This document shows, in pieces, positions 36,615 through 45,454 of a stretch of DNA of 64,000 nucleotides. The stretch spans positions 401,384 through 465,383 of the forward strand of contig NZ_RQFY01000012.1 in the NCBI RefSeq assembly GCF_004769555.1, written 5' to 3'. The stretch's first letter is position 1. Every line of letters starts with the position of its first letter. Position numbers and translations under genes: made by a program. Source of the stretch: Leptospira koniambonensis. Lineage in GTDB: Bacteria; Spirochaetota; Leptospiria; Leptospirales; Leptospiraceae. The notes beneath the pieces are model-generated. The model saw only the letters and a list, made by a program, of their open reading frames with translations. It made no database searches and was not told the DNA's origin.

Positions 36615-38180
36615 ATGTTCCGTGGAGTTTGGCCGAAGCGTCCGCTTGCTTATGCGGCAGGACTGTTTTTTCTTTTCGGATTCGGAGAATTATTCTCTGC
36701 CGATTTCGTTCGATTAAAGAACGGACAGGTAGTTCGAGGTAAGATTATCTTAGAAGATGATGAAAAGGTATTGGTTGCTGAGAATGATGACTATGTCCGT
36801 TTCGTAGATAAGGATAACGTTGCTCAGGTAAGTTATGAAAAAGGAAAACAGAATGCGGGAGCTTCTACATTAGATAAAAAAACGGCTCCACAAAAAGTTT
36901 CCGATATTCCCCAAGGACATGTGGAAACTGGTCCTCCTAATATGTATGGTCCAAGTGCTGGATCCAGCAATGGAAACGGAGGAGACACTTCTATTGAAGT
37001 GATACACGAGGTGGTCACGGACTTTATCTGGCGGGGACTTAGTTTCTCCGGAGAAATAGCAAACAGAAGAGATAACGAAAGTTATAGAGCAATGACATTT
37101 GTTCCTTCTTACCAACCTACTGTAACTTTTAATACTCCATTAAAAGGTTTTCAAGTTCAGTTTTGGGGAAACTTTCAATTAACAGAACGTAATGATAGGG
37201 ATAATGACGGAAGATTCCAAATGTATCCTGGTGGAGCTGGACCTGGTTATGCAGGACAAGGTTCTGCAGGTTCCATAAGTCCATTCTCGGCTCCTTCTCC
37301 AGACTCGTTAAACTCAGCTTGTCCTTACGATACTCAGGCAAACTTTATGGCGGGAAATCCAACAACAGGATCTACTTGCGGTGGAGATGTTCCTGGTTTC
37401 AAAAAAGAACAGAACGGTATGAAACGTTCAGATGGATTGTTCTACGCATTCTACTATAATTTTGAAAAGACTAGTTGGGGAACTTTTACAGCAGGTATCT
37501 GGTTCTATAACACTTTCCAAAAAAGTACTGCTTATACATCTCCAGCATTAGGAGGATTTAATTCCGCAGCAGCACAAGGAGTTTCAGGAGCAAATAACCC
37601 TTCTACCCAGATCACTCGTTTGGCTTGGCAGGAATATTTCTTCTTTTGGAAATTGCCTTTCTTGCAATGGGTGAATCCAACAATTTCATTTTATACTCAA
37701 TTCTCCCAAGAGAATGCTGGTTTAATGGCTGGTAAGAATTATTTGTCCTTAACGATGGGGCATGAGTTTTTTGAAGGAAATTTTTTCAGAATACTTCCTC
37801 AGGTTAACATAGGTTATGCGATGAGCAATAATATTGTGGATAACAGATACGGGATCCAGGATATAACTTCCACAGTCACTTTCTTTTTTGGAAAGTTTTT
37901 CTTCAAAGCTGCAGATGTATATAGGCCAAATTTATACATGTATGATACAGATAATTATTATGGAGCGACAGGCGGTTACGTAAATACAAGTTCCAAAGAT
38001 GGTAAGATTGTGGATCCGGCAAAGGTGAACGGCCCTGCCAATCAATTGGTGTTGGATTTTATCAACTCTTCCTCTTCTATATCTGACCAGTTGAGACAGT
38101 CCGTAAGAGAGTCTTATCTTCTACAGAAAATTCCTTCTCATTTGGTATGGTTCAGTGTTGGTTTTAGCCAAAACTTCTAG
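36615..38180 (+). CDS. Probable outer-membrane beta-barrel protein
   Basis: About 521 residues from the ATG at 36615, which is chosen over an upstream GTG at 36582 because TTGGAGACAA precedes it and the signal peptide (LAYAAGLFFLFGFGELFSA) then starts properly. A short beta-rich domain follows (RLKNGQVVRGKIILEDDEK). The rest is rich in alternating aromatic residues (TWGTFTAGIWFYNTFQ, QWVNPTISFYTQFSQ) and ends in SVGFSQNF. A C-terminal Phe and amphipathic strands are the hallmarks of BAM-assembled barrels. Substrate unknown. The chemoreceptor begins 19 bases downstream, so a shared transcript is possible. Confidence 0.82.
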   Translation: MFRGVWPKRPLAYAAGLFFLFGFGELFSADFVRLKNGQVVRGKIILEDDEKVLVAENDDYVRFVDKDNVAQVSYEKGKQNAGASTLDKKTAPQKVSDIPQGHVETGPPNMYGPSAGSSNGNGGDTSIEVIHEVVTDFIWRGLSFSGEIANRRDNESYRAMTFVPSYQPTVTFNTPLKGFQVQFWGNFQLTERNDRDNDGRFQMYPGGAGPGYAGQGSAGSISPFSAPSPDSLNSACPYDTQANFMAGNPTTGSTCGGDVPGFKKEQNGMKRSDGLFYAFYYNFEKTSWGTFTAGIWFYNTFQKSTAYTSPALGGFNSAAAQGVSGANNPSTQITRLAWQEYFFFWKLPFLQWVNPTISFYTQFSQENAGLMAGKNYLSLTMGHEFFEGNFFRILPQVNIGYAMSNNIVDNRYGIQDITSTVTFFFGKFFFKAADVYRPNLYMYDTDNYYGATGGYVNTSSKDGKIVDPAKVNGPANQLVLDFINSSSSISDQLRQSVRESYLLQKIPSHLVWFSVGFSQNF

Positions 38181-38199
38181 TATATAAGGAATATATAAA

Positions 38200-40269
38200 A
38201 TGAGTATTCGGTTCAGGATTTCACTTTATCTATCGGTGGTTTTACTCTCCGGTTCGATCATTTTGACAGTGATCAATTCAGTCGGATCTTACTTTAATCT
38301 GAAGTATCAGGTGGAAGATGGATCCAGAATGGCAGGAGAAAGATTCGCCTATGAGGTGAAGGATTTTTTGGATTCTGCTTTGGGTTCTCTTAGAGGCACA
38401 CAATTTTTATTAGAATCTTCTAAACCAGCCAGAGCAGAAGTAGTCGCCGCACTTTGGAAATTGGTGGAGGCAAACCCATATTATTTCGGGACCTGGGTTG
38501 TATTTGAACCAAACGGCTTCGATGGACAGGATGCAAAATTTAAGAATACTCCTCCTTATCATGATAAGACCGGAAGATTTGTACCTTATATTAACAAATC
38601 AAAAGGTGCTGTCACTGTTGAACCGGTAATATATTACGAAAATCTGGATGAATCGGGAGCGTTCTATACTGTTCCTAAAAAAACACTTCATGATTTTGTT
38701 GCAGATCCTTTTTCTTATCCAGTAGGCGGGAAAGATGTACTGATGGTTTCTTTAGTGAAACCTGTATTTAGAGGAGGAAGTTTTTCTGGAGTAGTAGGGA
38801 TTGACCTGGCTATGGAAAACCTGCAGGAACTCTTAGGCCCCATTAAACCATTTAGGGGAGAAGGTTATCTTACACTTATTTCTCCGAATGGGACCTATGC
38901 TGCAAATGGTAAGGACCCTTCCTTAGTTGGTAAAAAGATCCCAGATCCAGAATGGTTAAAACAAATTACAGAAGGAATTGCAAAAGGAAAATCTTTCTCT
39001 TTACATGGAGGTGGAGAAGGTCATCATTTTTTCCCCTTCTTATTAGGAAATTATGATAAACCTTGGGCGGTAGAAGTATCCATTCCTGATTCGATCTTTT
39101 GGTCAGATATGAGAGGAGTGATCTTACAAACGATTTTATCTTCTCTCATTATTATGGTTGTCATTCTTATCATTCTAAATTTGATCTTTAATAAACTGAT
39201 AACGACGGGCTTATTAGAGGCGATTGGTTTCTCTGAAAAGATTGCAGATGGAGATCTGACTTCTCATATAGAGATCGCAAGAAATGACGAGATAGGCAAA
39301 CTTCTGAAATCAATGGATCTGATGAAGGTGAATTTATCTAAGATCATCTTGGATATCAAAACTTCTTCTACCAAATTAAATAGCACCTCGGATCAAATGG
39401 CAGAGTCCAGCCGTAACTTCTCAGATGTTGCCCAGGCCCAAGCTTCAGCGGCAGAAGAATCCTCCGCAGCAGTAGAAGAGTTAGCGGCATCAGCAGAGAA
39501 TGTACGTAGATCAATGGAAAAAGCGATAGAGAACATGAAGGAGATAGATACAAACGTAGTCTTACTTCGTGAACAGATCGGAACAATCAATAACGAGATG
39601 CAAACATTGTCTCAGGTGGCATCCGAATCCCAAGAACGAGCTGTTACTGGTGAAAATGCGATGGGTGCAACTAATCAAGCAATGGATGAGATTGGAGAAA
39701 GTGCTAGTCGTATCAATGAGATCTTATCTATCATTACTGAAATTTCCGAAAAAACAAACCTTCTCGCACTAAATGCAGCAATTGAAGCAGCACGTGCAGG
39801 AGAAGCGGGTAAAGGATTTGCAGTAGTAGCAGAAGAGATCAGTAAACTTGCATCCCAAACATCTTCTTCTGTGCAAGAGATCGGAGAGCTTGTAGATTCC
39901 ACAAATAACGCGGTTCATAACGGAAACACTAAGGTTAAAGAGGCGAGTGATATACTTCGTAAACTTAGAACCTCTGTCGATTCATTTGGATTATCAGCGA
40001 AGAAGGTTCTCGACTCTGTTAAAACGCAAGAGAAGAACACTCAAGATATTCATCAATCTGCAAATTTCCTCATGAGTTTCAGCTTACAAATAGAAGAAGC
40101 GGTCCAGGAACAAAAACGCGCGACTGATGAGATCACTAAAACTATCGTTAGTATTTCAGAAGGGACCCAGGAAGTTGCTTCTGGAGCGGATGATCTAACA
40201 TCTTATTCAGGCGAGATGCACCAACAATCAGAAGGACTTTTGAAATCGGTAGATAAATTTAAATTATAG
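38200..40269 (+). CDS. Methyl-accepting chemotaxis protein (chemoreceptor 2)
   Basis: 689 residues, same design as the receptor at 29808: membrane segment, double-Cache domain (about 35-291), membrane segment, HAMP and signalling hairpin. The Cache part is clearly related to that of receptor 1 ([18 protein letters not shown] against [18 protein letters not shown]) but has diverged. From about residue 280 onwards the two proteins are the same except Thr for Met in [13 protein letters not shown]. Most DNA differences in that part are synonymous, for example CTCGCTGCA against TTAGCGGCA. Located behind the outer-membrane protein gene. Confidence 0.96.
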   Translation: MSIRFRISLYLSVVLLSGSIILTVINSVGSYFNLKYQVEDGSRMAGERFAYEVKDFLDSALGSLRGTQFLLESSKPARAEVVAALWKLVEANPYYFGTWVVFEPNGFDGQDAKFKNTPPYHDKTGRFVPYINKSKGAVTVEPVIYYENLDESGAFYTVPKKTLHDFVADPFSYPVGGKDVLMVSLVKPVFRGGSFSGVVGIDLAMENLQELLGPIKPFRGEGYLTLISPNGTYAANGKDPSLVGKKIPDPEWLKQITEGIAKGKSFSLHGGGEGHHFFPFLLGNYDKPWAVEVSIPDSIFWSDMRGVILQTILSSLIIMVVILIILNLIFNKLITTGLLEAIGFSEKIADGDLTSHIEIARNDEIGKLLKSMDLMKVNLSKIILDIKTSSTKLNSTSDQMAESSRNFSDVAQAQASAAEESSAAVEELAASAENVRRSMEKAIENMKEIDTNVVLLREQIGTINNEMQTLSQVASESQERAVTGENAMGATNQAMDEIGESASRINEILSIITEISEKTNLLALNAAIEAARAGEAGKGFAVVAEEISKLASQTSSSVQEIGELVDSTNNAVHNGNTKVKEASDILRKLRTSVDSFGLSAKKVLDSVKTQEKNTQDIHQSANFLMSFSLQIEEAVQEQKRATDEITKTIVSISEGTQEVASGADDLTSYSGEMHQQSEGLLKSVDKFKL

Positions 40270-40360
40270 GGCACGCACAGAGTTCGCTGGGCACGCAGAG
40301 TTTTGGATTTGTTGGAGTTCTTGCATTTACTTCTCTGTGAACTCCGTGCTCTTTGCGCGA
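40270..40360. repeat. Dispersed palindromic repeat between convergent genes
   Basis: Left arm words GCACGCACAGAGTTCGC and GGCACGCAGAG are answered by CTCTGTGAACTCCGTGC and CTCTTTGCGCG on the right. The element lies between the stops of chemoreceptor 2 and the convergent zincin gene, so it may act as a bidirectional terminator. Related arms occur at 4486 and 51707. Confidence 0.7.
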
Positions 40361-40368
40361 AATATGAA

Positions 40369-41376
40369 TTAGTTTAGAAGTATTCTTTCTATAATTTTTC
40401 TTTGGATAGTTAAAGTGTCCTTCTGAATACCATTTTCCATTTTGAAAATCGGTTTATCGTTCTTTAATATTTCCAATTCCCAAGGTTTCTTTTCCAGGAT
40501 CACATGCACATAGGAAACAAATGAATCTGCAAAAAAATCATCTGCATTTGTTGCTGAGTATAATGTAGGGAAAGGTGTAACAGAAAGGATTGGGTAAATT
40601 TTTTCCCAGTTTTCATCTAAAGAAAGAGATCCAGAATAAAATCGGATCTGAGGCCTCAAGCTGAAAGTAGAATCATCCAGATATGCTACCTTCTCAGATT
40701 TCCAAACTCCTTTATAAAATTCAAAATTTTTATAAGATCTTTTAGGTAGAAAAAAACTTGGGCCTATATTTTCTGTTTCTGAGAGAATATGTCCAAATTC
40801 GTGTAATAGAATATAACTAAGTGCATTTACTTTCGTGTTTTGTTTCTCTTCTTCTATTCGAATTCGTATCTTTATATTTCCTTTTTGGAATGTAGAATTT
40901 TCCTTATAACTAATCCAATCGTTTGCATTTCTATTTAGAGTATTCGTATCTAGGATCACGAAACCTCCAATAGATTTGCCATTCTTACGCACTATTCCTG
41001 TAACCGCAGAGCCTCCTAGATTCTCACATACATAAATACGAAGAAGTTTATTTTTGAGAAGAGAGGCGACTGGTCCTTTCTGAGAATTCAGGGCATCTAA
41101 CAGAGTTGATTTGAATGTATCAAAATTTTTGATAGGTGAGGGTGATTCAGTAAATCCATCCACTCGATTCAATTCATTCACATAATCTAAAGCTTGTTTG
41201 TCTAGGTTAAAGGTCCTTAAGGACCAATCCTCAGACTCCAACCCGACATAGTTCTCTATCTTAGATACAGGAGTGGATATTAAAACATCTGCATACGGAT
41301 TTGGATCTCCAAGCTCTTCTTTGCAGGAGTAGAAGGTATCAAAAACAAGAATGAATACGACAAACAATCGACACAT
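40369..41376 (-). CDS. Zincin-like lipoprotein, HExxH motif
   Basis: About 335 residues from the ATG at 41376 (an earlier ATG at 41466 would add 30 residues). The chosen start gives MCRLFVVFILVFDTFYSC, a signal peptide with a lipobox-like FYSC. A zinc-binding HEFGH lies in LSYILLHEFGHILSE, and a possible third-ligand region is NADDFFADSFVSYVH near the C-terminus. No known peptidase family is recognised, although the layout is like other spirochaetal secreted zincins. The start is uncertain since neither ATG has a clear ribosome-binding site. Confidence 0.7.
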   Translation of the reverse strand: MCRLFVVFILVFDTFYSCKEELGDPNPYADVLISTPVSKIENYVGLESEDWSLRTFNLDKQALDYVNELNRVDGFTESPSPIKNFDTFKSTLLDALNSQKGPVASLLKNKLLRIYVCENLGGSAVTGIVRKNGKSIGGFVILDTNTLNRNANDWISYKENSTFQKGNIKIRIRIEEEKQNTKVNALSYILLHEFGHILSETENIGPSFFLPKRSYKNFEFYKGVWKSEKVAYLDDSTFSLRPQIRFYSGSLSLDENWEKIYPILSVTPFPTLYSATNADDFFADSFVSYVHVILEKKPWELEILKNDKPIFKMENGIQKDTLTIQRKIIERILLN

Positions 41377-41545
41377 TTCAATATTTGGTTTAGTTTTCTT
41401 TCCGTAAAACATGCGGCTTTGAATGTGCAAAACTTGAGCTAGAACGAAAAGTATTTTTCTTTGCATCGCAAAAAATCATCAAGAGAAAGATAGGGATATT
41501 GATTTGCATTTCATGGGGGCTTTGTAAGATTTGTGCCTGTCTCTC

Positions 41546-41962
41546 ATGAAGGCCGGTGTCTTTTTTTATAACACTTGCAGATTTCCCCGCAATCTTGCTC
41601 GGACTTCTCTCTTGTTATGTATAGCCGCTATGTTTCTTTATGGAGCCTCTATCTTTTCGGATGTGACCAATCCTTGGGAACTTCCTATAGATGAGAGGAT
41701 CTTAAATCGAAAGGACGTGAGTCATATCGTTTTAGAGACAAGGCCGGGCGGATTTCGCGTTACTTTATTAATTAACGAAAGATTTCCGTATAACTATAAA
41801 TCAAAATCAGCCGCTTTCTATTATTCTAATATTAAGGATTCTAAAGAAGGTTTGGAATTAGCGGAAAAACTAGATCGGTACCTTAAGTCAGGCTTCAATA
41901 TGAAGATCAGATTTAATGGATCGGAAATTTACGAATTTATATTAGATGAATCTATCCAATAA
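41546..41962 (+). CDS. Hypothetical exported or anchored protein
   Basis: About 138 residues from the ATG at 41546 (a TTG at 41531 is possible). The N-terminus has a basic part (FPRNLARTS) and a hydrophobic segment (LLLCIAAMFLYGASIF), probably a signal or anchor. The remainder is a small mixed domain with VLETRPGGFRVTLLINERFP and a DRYLKSGFNMKIRFNG block. No family recognised. It overlaps the SpoIIE phosphatase gene by 17 bases, so the two are translationally coupled and may work together. Confidence 0.65.
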   Translation: MKAGVFFYNTCRFPRNLARTSLLLCIAAMFLYGASIFSDVTNPWELPIDERILNRKDVSHIVLETRPGGFRVTLLINERFPYNYKSKSAAFYYSNIKDSKEGLELAEKLDRYLKSGFNMKIRFNGSEIYEFILDESIQ

Positions 41963-43316
41963 AAAAGCTGGAATACTCAACCCTTGGTCCTTCTTGGAAA
42001 CCGAGTTCAATTACAGGGAAGTTAGTGCATGGAAAGATTTCGTTCGAATTGATCAGTCATTTATCAGGCTGGCCTTTTTTCTTCACTTCTTAGTTTATTT
42101 TTTAGCATTAATTCCTGAAATTCAAAAATCTCCTCATGGGACCATCTATTTTGGTCTAGTCCTGAGTTTAAATATTCTGAGCATTGTCCTTTCTTTCCAA
42201 AGAAAATATCTGCCTGCTGTCATTCACGGTACAAACTTTAGTATTATATTTTTGGTGATGTTGATCTTAAACGAATCTTTCTATAGCTTCGACGATCTCC
42301 ATAGTTTACAACTTTATAATAATTATTTCTTACTCGTTGGATTTTTGGTTTTATTCCAAATGTTCCGCTTGAAGGTAAAAGGCTGCTTTTTAACTGCTAC
42401 TTATTCTATTGTATTACATCTTGGGTTTATTTATTTCAAACTCAATAATAGCTCTCTTCCTGGATTTCCTTTAGTTCTATTCGTTCCGGATGTTGTCTAT
42501 CTGATCTTAAGTCTGATCGGAACTACAATCGTCGTGATCGTAAGAAGGTTAGTTCGTATTTCTTCCGAACTGGATTCTGAGTATAGATTTTTGCAACATG
42601 AACTTCAGATCGCTAGAAAAGTACAGGAGACATTATTTCCGGAAGATGTAAGTATTAAAGGATTTAAATACGAGGTATTTAGATCCACTCCCAACGAGAT
42701 TGGTGGGGATTTTTACGACTTTATTCAATTAAGGGAAGGAAACACTGGAGTTTTCTTAACTGATATTGCAGGACATGGGATAGCTTCTGCGTTAGTCGCA
42801 TCATTTATCAAAATTATGGTAGCGACCATGCCTTATCGCCTTAAGCTACATCCAGTCCGTTTATTGGAATATCTGGATGAGACACTTCTTAGGCAGTTCA
42901 AATCCCATCATGCTTCTGCTGTTTATATATTTTTTGATTTTATTTCCAAAGAGATCCATTTTGCTAATGGGGGACATCCATATTTAATGCATTCCCAAAA
43001 TGGAAATGACTTTAGGGAAATTGAAACTACCGGAAGTATATTAGGATTTGGGATCAAAAGGCCGATCGCTGAGCTGGTTTCACTACCGATCCAGTCTGCA
43101 GAAAGGTTGTTTTTATACACTGATGGATTGATAGAGAATCGAAATCCACAAGGAAAACAGCTTGGAAGTGAAGGCCTAATTGAAATCCTGAACAGAAATA
43201 AGTCTTTTACCGATTTAAAACAGTTTAAAGAAGCCGTCCAGGTAGAACTCTCCGCATTTTTTGGAGATGCTGAATTCGAAGACGACACACTTTTCCTGAT
43301 CATCGAGATGGAGTAA
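41946..43316 (+). CDS. Membrane-bound SpoIIE/RsbU-type PP2C phosphatase
   Basis: 456 residues: about six membrane segments (45-205), a short coiled linker and a PP2C-like SpoIIE domain. The linker/domain junction LQIARKVQETLFPED is typical of RsbU. Metal-binding residues are in NEIGGDFYDF, TDIAGHGIASALV, YTDGLIENRNP and EDDTLFLIIE. Such enzymes dephosphorylate anti-anti-sigma (STAS) proteins, but no STAS or anti-sigma gene is adjacent. A related phosphatase is encoded at 53948. Confidence 0.9.
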   Translation: MNLSNKKAGILNPWSFLETEFNYREVSAWKDFVRIDQSFIRLAFFLHFLVYFLALIPEIQKSPHGTIYFGLVLSLNILSIVLSFQRKYLPAVIHGTNFSIIFLVMLILNESFYSFDDLHSLQLYNNYFLLVGFLVLFQMFRLKVKGCFLTATYSIVLHLGFIYFKLNNSSLPGFPLVLFVPDVVYLILSLIGTTIVVIVRRLVRISSELDSEYRFLQHELQIARKVQETLFPEDVSIKGFKYEVFRSTPNEIGGDFYDFIQLREGNTGVFLTDIAGHGIASALVASFIKIMVATMPYRLKLHPVRLLEYLDETLLRQFKSHHASAVYIFFDFISKEIHFANGGHPYLMHSQNGNDFREIETTGSILGFGIKRPIAELVSLPIQSAERLFLYTDGLIENRNPQGKQLGSEGLIEILNRNKSFTDLKQFKEAVQVELSAFFGDAEFEDDTLFLIIEME

Positions 43317-43320
43317 ATAC

Positions 43321-44094
43321 ATGAGCGAATCACTGATCAATTTACAAAAAGAAGGCAAGCTGGCGATCTTAGAGATCAATCGTCCTTCTGCGTTAAACGC
43401 ATTAAACGAAGAATTATTAAACGAATTAACAAGCGAGATTAGTAATCTAGAAAAAGATCCATCTATTCAAGTTGTGATCATCACCGGGCAAGGAAAAGCT
43501 TTTGTTGCAGGTGCTGATATTGCTAAAATGAAAGAATTGAATGTAAGTGGAGCTGAGAAGTTTGCTTCCCTTGGCCAAAGCGCATTCGACCGTATCCAAA
43601 GAAGTAGATTAGTTTCTATCGCAGCAGTAAACGGTTTTGCACTGGGTGGGGGACTTGAACTTGCGCTTGCGTGTGATATCCGTATAGGTTCTGAAAAAGC
43701 AAAATTAGGACTTCCTGAGGTCTCTTTAGGTTTGATCCCTGGATTTGGTGGAACCCAAAGACTTGCAAGACTAGTCGGTTACGGAAGAGCAGCAGAGCTT
43801 ATCTTTACAGGTGATATGATCGGTGCAGAAGAAGCATATCGTATAGGTATATTAAACAAACTTACTAACGATGGAGAAGATCTGATCGCCACTGCAAAGG
43901 CTACAGCGGAATCCATTCTGAAAAAAGGGCCTATCGCAGTCTCCACTGCAAAATCAGTTATCCTAAACGGATTGGATATGCAGTTATCCAAAGGACAAGA
44001 GTTGGAGAAAAAAGAATTTTCTAATCTATTCTCTGGAAAAGAATCCAAAGAAGGAATGGGAGCATTCTTAGAAAAACGTCCTCCTAATTTCTGA
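43321..44094 (+). CDS. Enoyl-CoA hydratase/isomerase family protein
   Basis: A crotonase-fold enzyme of 257 residues, probably in fatty-acid beta-oxidation or a related CoA pathway. The oxyanion-hole blocks FVAGADIAKM and ALGGGLELALACD are present. Both catalytic glutamates expected of a hydratase are visible: the Glu in GGGLELALA and the one in LPEVSLGLIPGFGGTQRL. The C-terminal GMGAFLEKRPPNF closes the fold as usual. It starts four bases after the SpoIIE gene and ends six before the DUF192 gene. Confidence 0.93.
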   Translation: MSESLINLQKEGKLAILEINRPSALNALNEELLNELTSEISNLEKDPSIQVVIITGQGKAFVAGADIAKMKELNVSGAEKFASLGQSAFDRIQRSRLVSIAAVNGFALGGGLELALACDIRIGSEKAKLGLPEVSLGLIPGFGGTQRLARLVGYGRAAELIFTGDMIGAEEAYRIGILNKLTNDGEDLIATAKATAESILKKGPIAVSTAKSVILNGLDMQLSKGQELEKKEFSNLFSGKESKEGMGAFLEKRPPNF

Positions 44095-44100
44095 GGATCT

Positions 44101-44559
44101 ATGAAAACTTTCAGATTCTTACTTCTATCTTTTTTATTCTGCCTTCCTATGGCAGGTTGGGGAGAATATAATTCTCCCTTATATTTAGAAAAAACCACCA
44201 TCTATATAGGAGATCACGCTCTCCTTGTAGAAGTTGCAAATACTGACGAATCCAGACAAAGGGGATTGATGTTCCGTAAAAAATTAGGGGAGAATGAAGG
44301 AATGATCTTCATCTTTCCTAGCGAGGATCATTTATCTTTTTGGATGAAGAATACATTAATCCCTTTGAGTATTGGTTATTTCTCAAGAAATAAGAAATTA
44401 GTCGATGTTTATGAAATGGCACCGAACCAAACTCAGGTTCTGTATCATTCTACCCAAAAGGTAATGTATGCAGTAGAAGCAAATCCTAGATGGTTTGCTA
44501 AACGTGGACTTGGAAAGGATTCTGTTTTAAAGATAGAGGGTAGATATATAGGGAAATGA
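44101..44559 (+). CDS. DUF192 exported protein
   Basis: 152 residues with a cleavable signal peptide (FLLLSFLFCLPMAGWG). The DUF192 domain shows VEVANTDESRQRGLMFRKKL, then FWMKNTLIPLSIGYF and VMYAVEANPRWF. DUF192 proteins are small periplasmic proteins of unknown function, widespread and often single-gene. It follows the hydratase closely. Its stop codon lies inside a hairpin shared with the convergent DUF3332 gene. Confidence 0.9.
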   Translation: MKTFRFLLLSFLFCLPMAGWGEYNSPLYLEKTTIYIGDHALLVEVANTDESRQRGLMFRKKLGENEGMIFIFPSEDHLSFWMKNTLIPLSIGYFSRNKKLVDVYEMAPNQTQVLYHSTQKVMYAVEANPRWFAKRGLGKDSVLKIEGRYIGK

Positions 44560-44583
44560 TCCGCCCGATAGGACGGATCATTT
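44554..44583. terminator. Bidirectional hairpin terminator
   Basis: AAATGATCCG (44554-44563) pairs perfectly with CGGATCATTT (44574-44583) around a ten-base loop, between convergent genes. A-rich and T-rich flanks on both sides allow termination in both directions. The stop codon of the DUF192 gene lies within the left arm. Confidence 0.75.
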
Positions 44584-44590
44584 ATAGAGA

Positions 44591-45196
44591 TTAGAGAGAC
44601 TCGGAAGCTCTCAATTGAAGGTCTTGTAAATTTTGAGCTTCTACTACTTTAGAAGATTTTAATTTACCTTGTTCAGTCAGTTTTAAGATCACTTGGGATC
44701 CTACTGATTGAGAAGTAACTTCGATCTCAGAAAGTTGTCCTTCTCTCTCTACGAAAAATTTTCCAGGTTGAGAGCGGAAAGCAGTTAGAGTTTCTGATTT
44801 TCCTTCTTTAGAAACTGCAGTTAGATCCAATCTAGAACCGAATTCAGTATAAACTAAAGTCAGTTTTTCTCCGTCTTGCTCGAAAGATTTTGCATATCTT
44901 CCTTCTTTATCATACTCGTTTAGTCCTACTGGGTTGCTTCCAGACCAGAACTCGATCAAGTTGAAAAGTAGAAAGTCGATAAATCCACCGATTGCCATTA
45001 AAAATCCGAAAGGAATATAAAATAGAACCGTTTTTACGATTTTTGCAAGAAGGCCACCGCCCACATTGATCCCGTCGTTAGCATTGTAGAAAACTCTTAC
45101 AAGTGCGAATTTTCCGAAGCAGTTCGCTAAGGAACCGAAGCTAACTCCTACCAGTACCAAGGTCAGGATTATTTTTTTGAAAACGTTTTTCACCAT
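44591..45196 (-). CDS. DUF3332 protein
   Basis: 201 residues. A signal-like helix (IILTLVLVGVSFGSLANC), the conserved NCFGKFALVRVFYNAND block, a hydrophobic stretch (FYIPFGFLMAIGGFIDFLLFNLIEF) and a beta-rich C-terminal half. This is the DUF3332 layout. The Cys after the signal suggests possible lipidation. Function unknown in the family. It is separated by about 260 bases from the divergent acyltransferase gene. Confidence 0.85.
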   Translation of the reverse strand: MVKNVFKKIILTLVLVGVSFGSLANCFGKFALVRVFYNANDGINVGGGLLAKIVKTVLFYIPFGFLMAIGGFIDFLLFNLIEFWSGSNPVGLNEYDKEGRYAKSFEQDGEKLTLVYTEFGSRLDLTAVSKEGKSETLTAFRSQPGKFFVEREGQLSEIEVTSQSVGSQVILKLTEQGKLKSSKVVEAQNLQDLQLRASESL

Positions 45197-45454
45197 TGAA
45201 AACGGAACTCCTTTATATGAATGGAATGCGAAACTACGAATAAAGTATGGAAAAAATCTTGCAAGAGATTTACATTCTCCCTTCCTTTTTGTGAGGCAAA
45301 ATCTTGACTGAAAAATTCACGTCTTAAACTGATCCAATAAAGGGAAGAGAATCCCTTGACCTAGTTCCAGTCTCGTTATTTCTGGACCGAAAGACGGATT
45401 ATTAAAATAAAGCCGTTCTTAAGGGCGAATGCCCATTTGATTTAGGGAACCTAC

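Noticed and set aside
31280..39902. Identical 75-codon minus-strand frames at 31280-31507 and 39675-39902
   Set aside because: They look conserved only because the two chemoreceptor genes share nearly identical DNA there; they are antisense shadows of the signalling domain.
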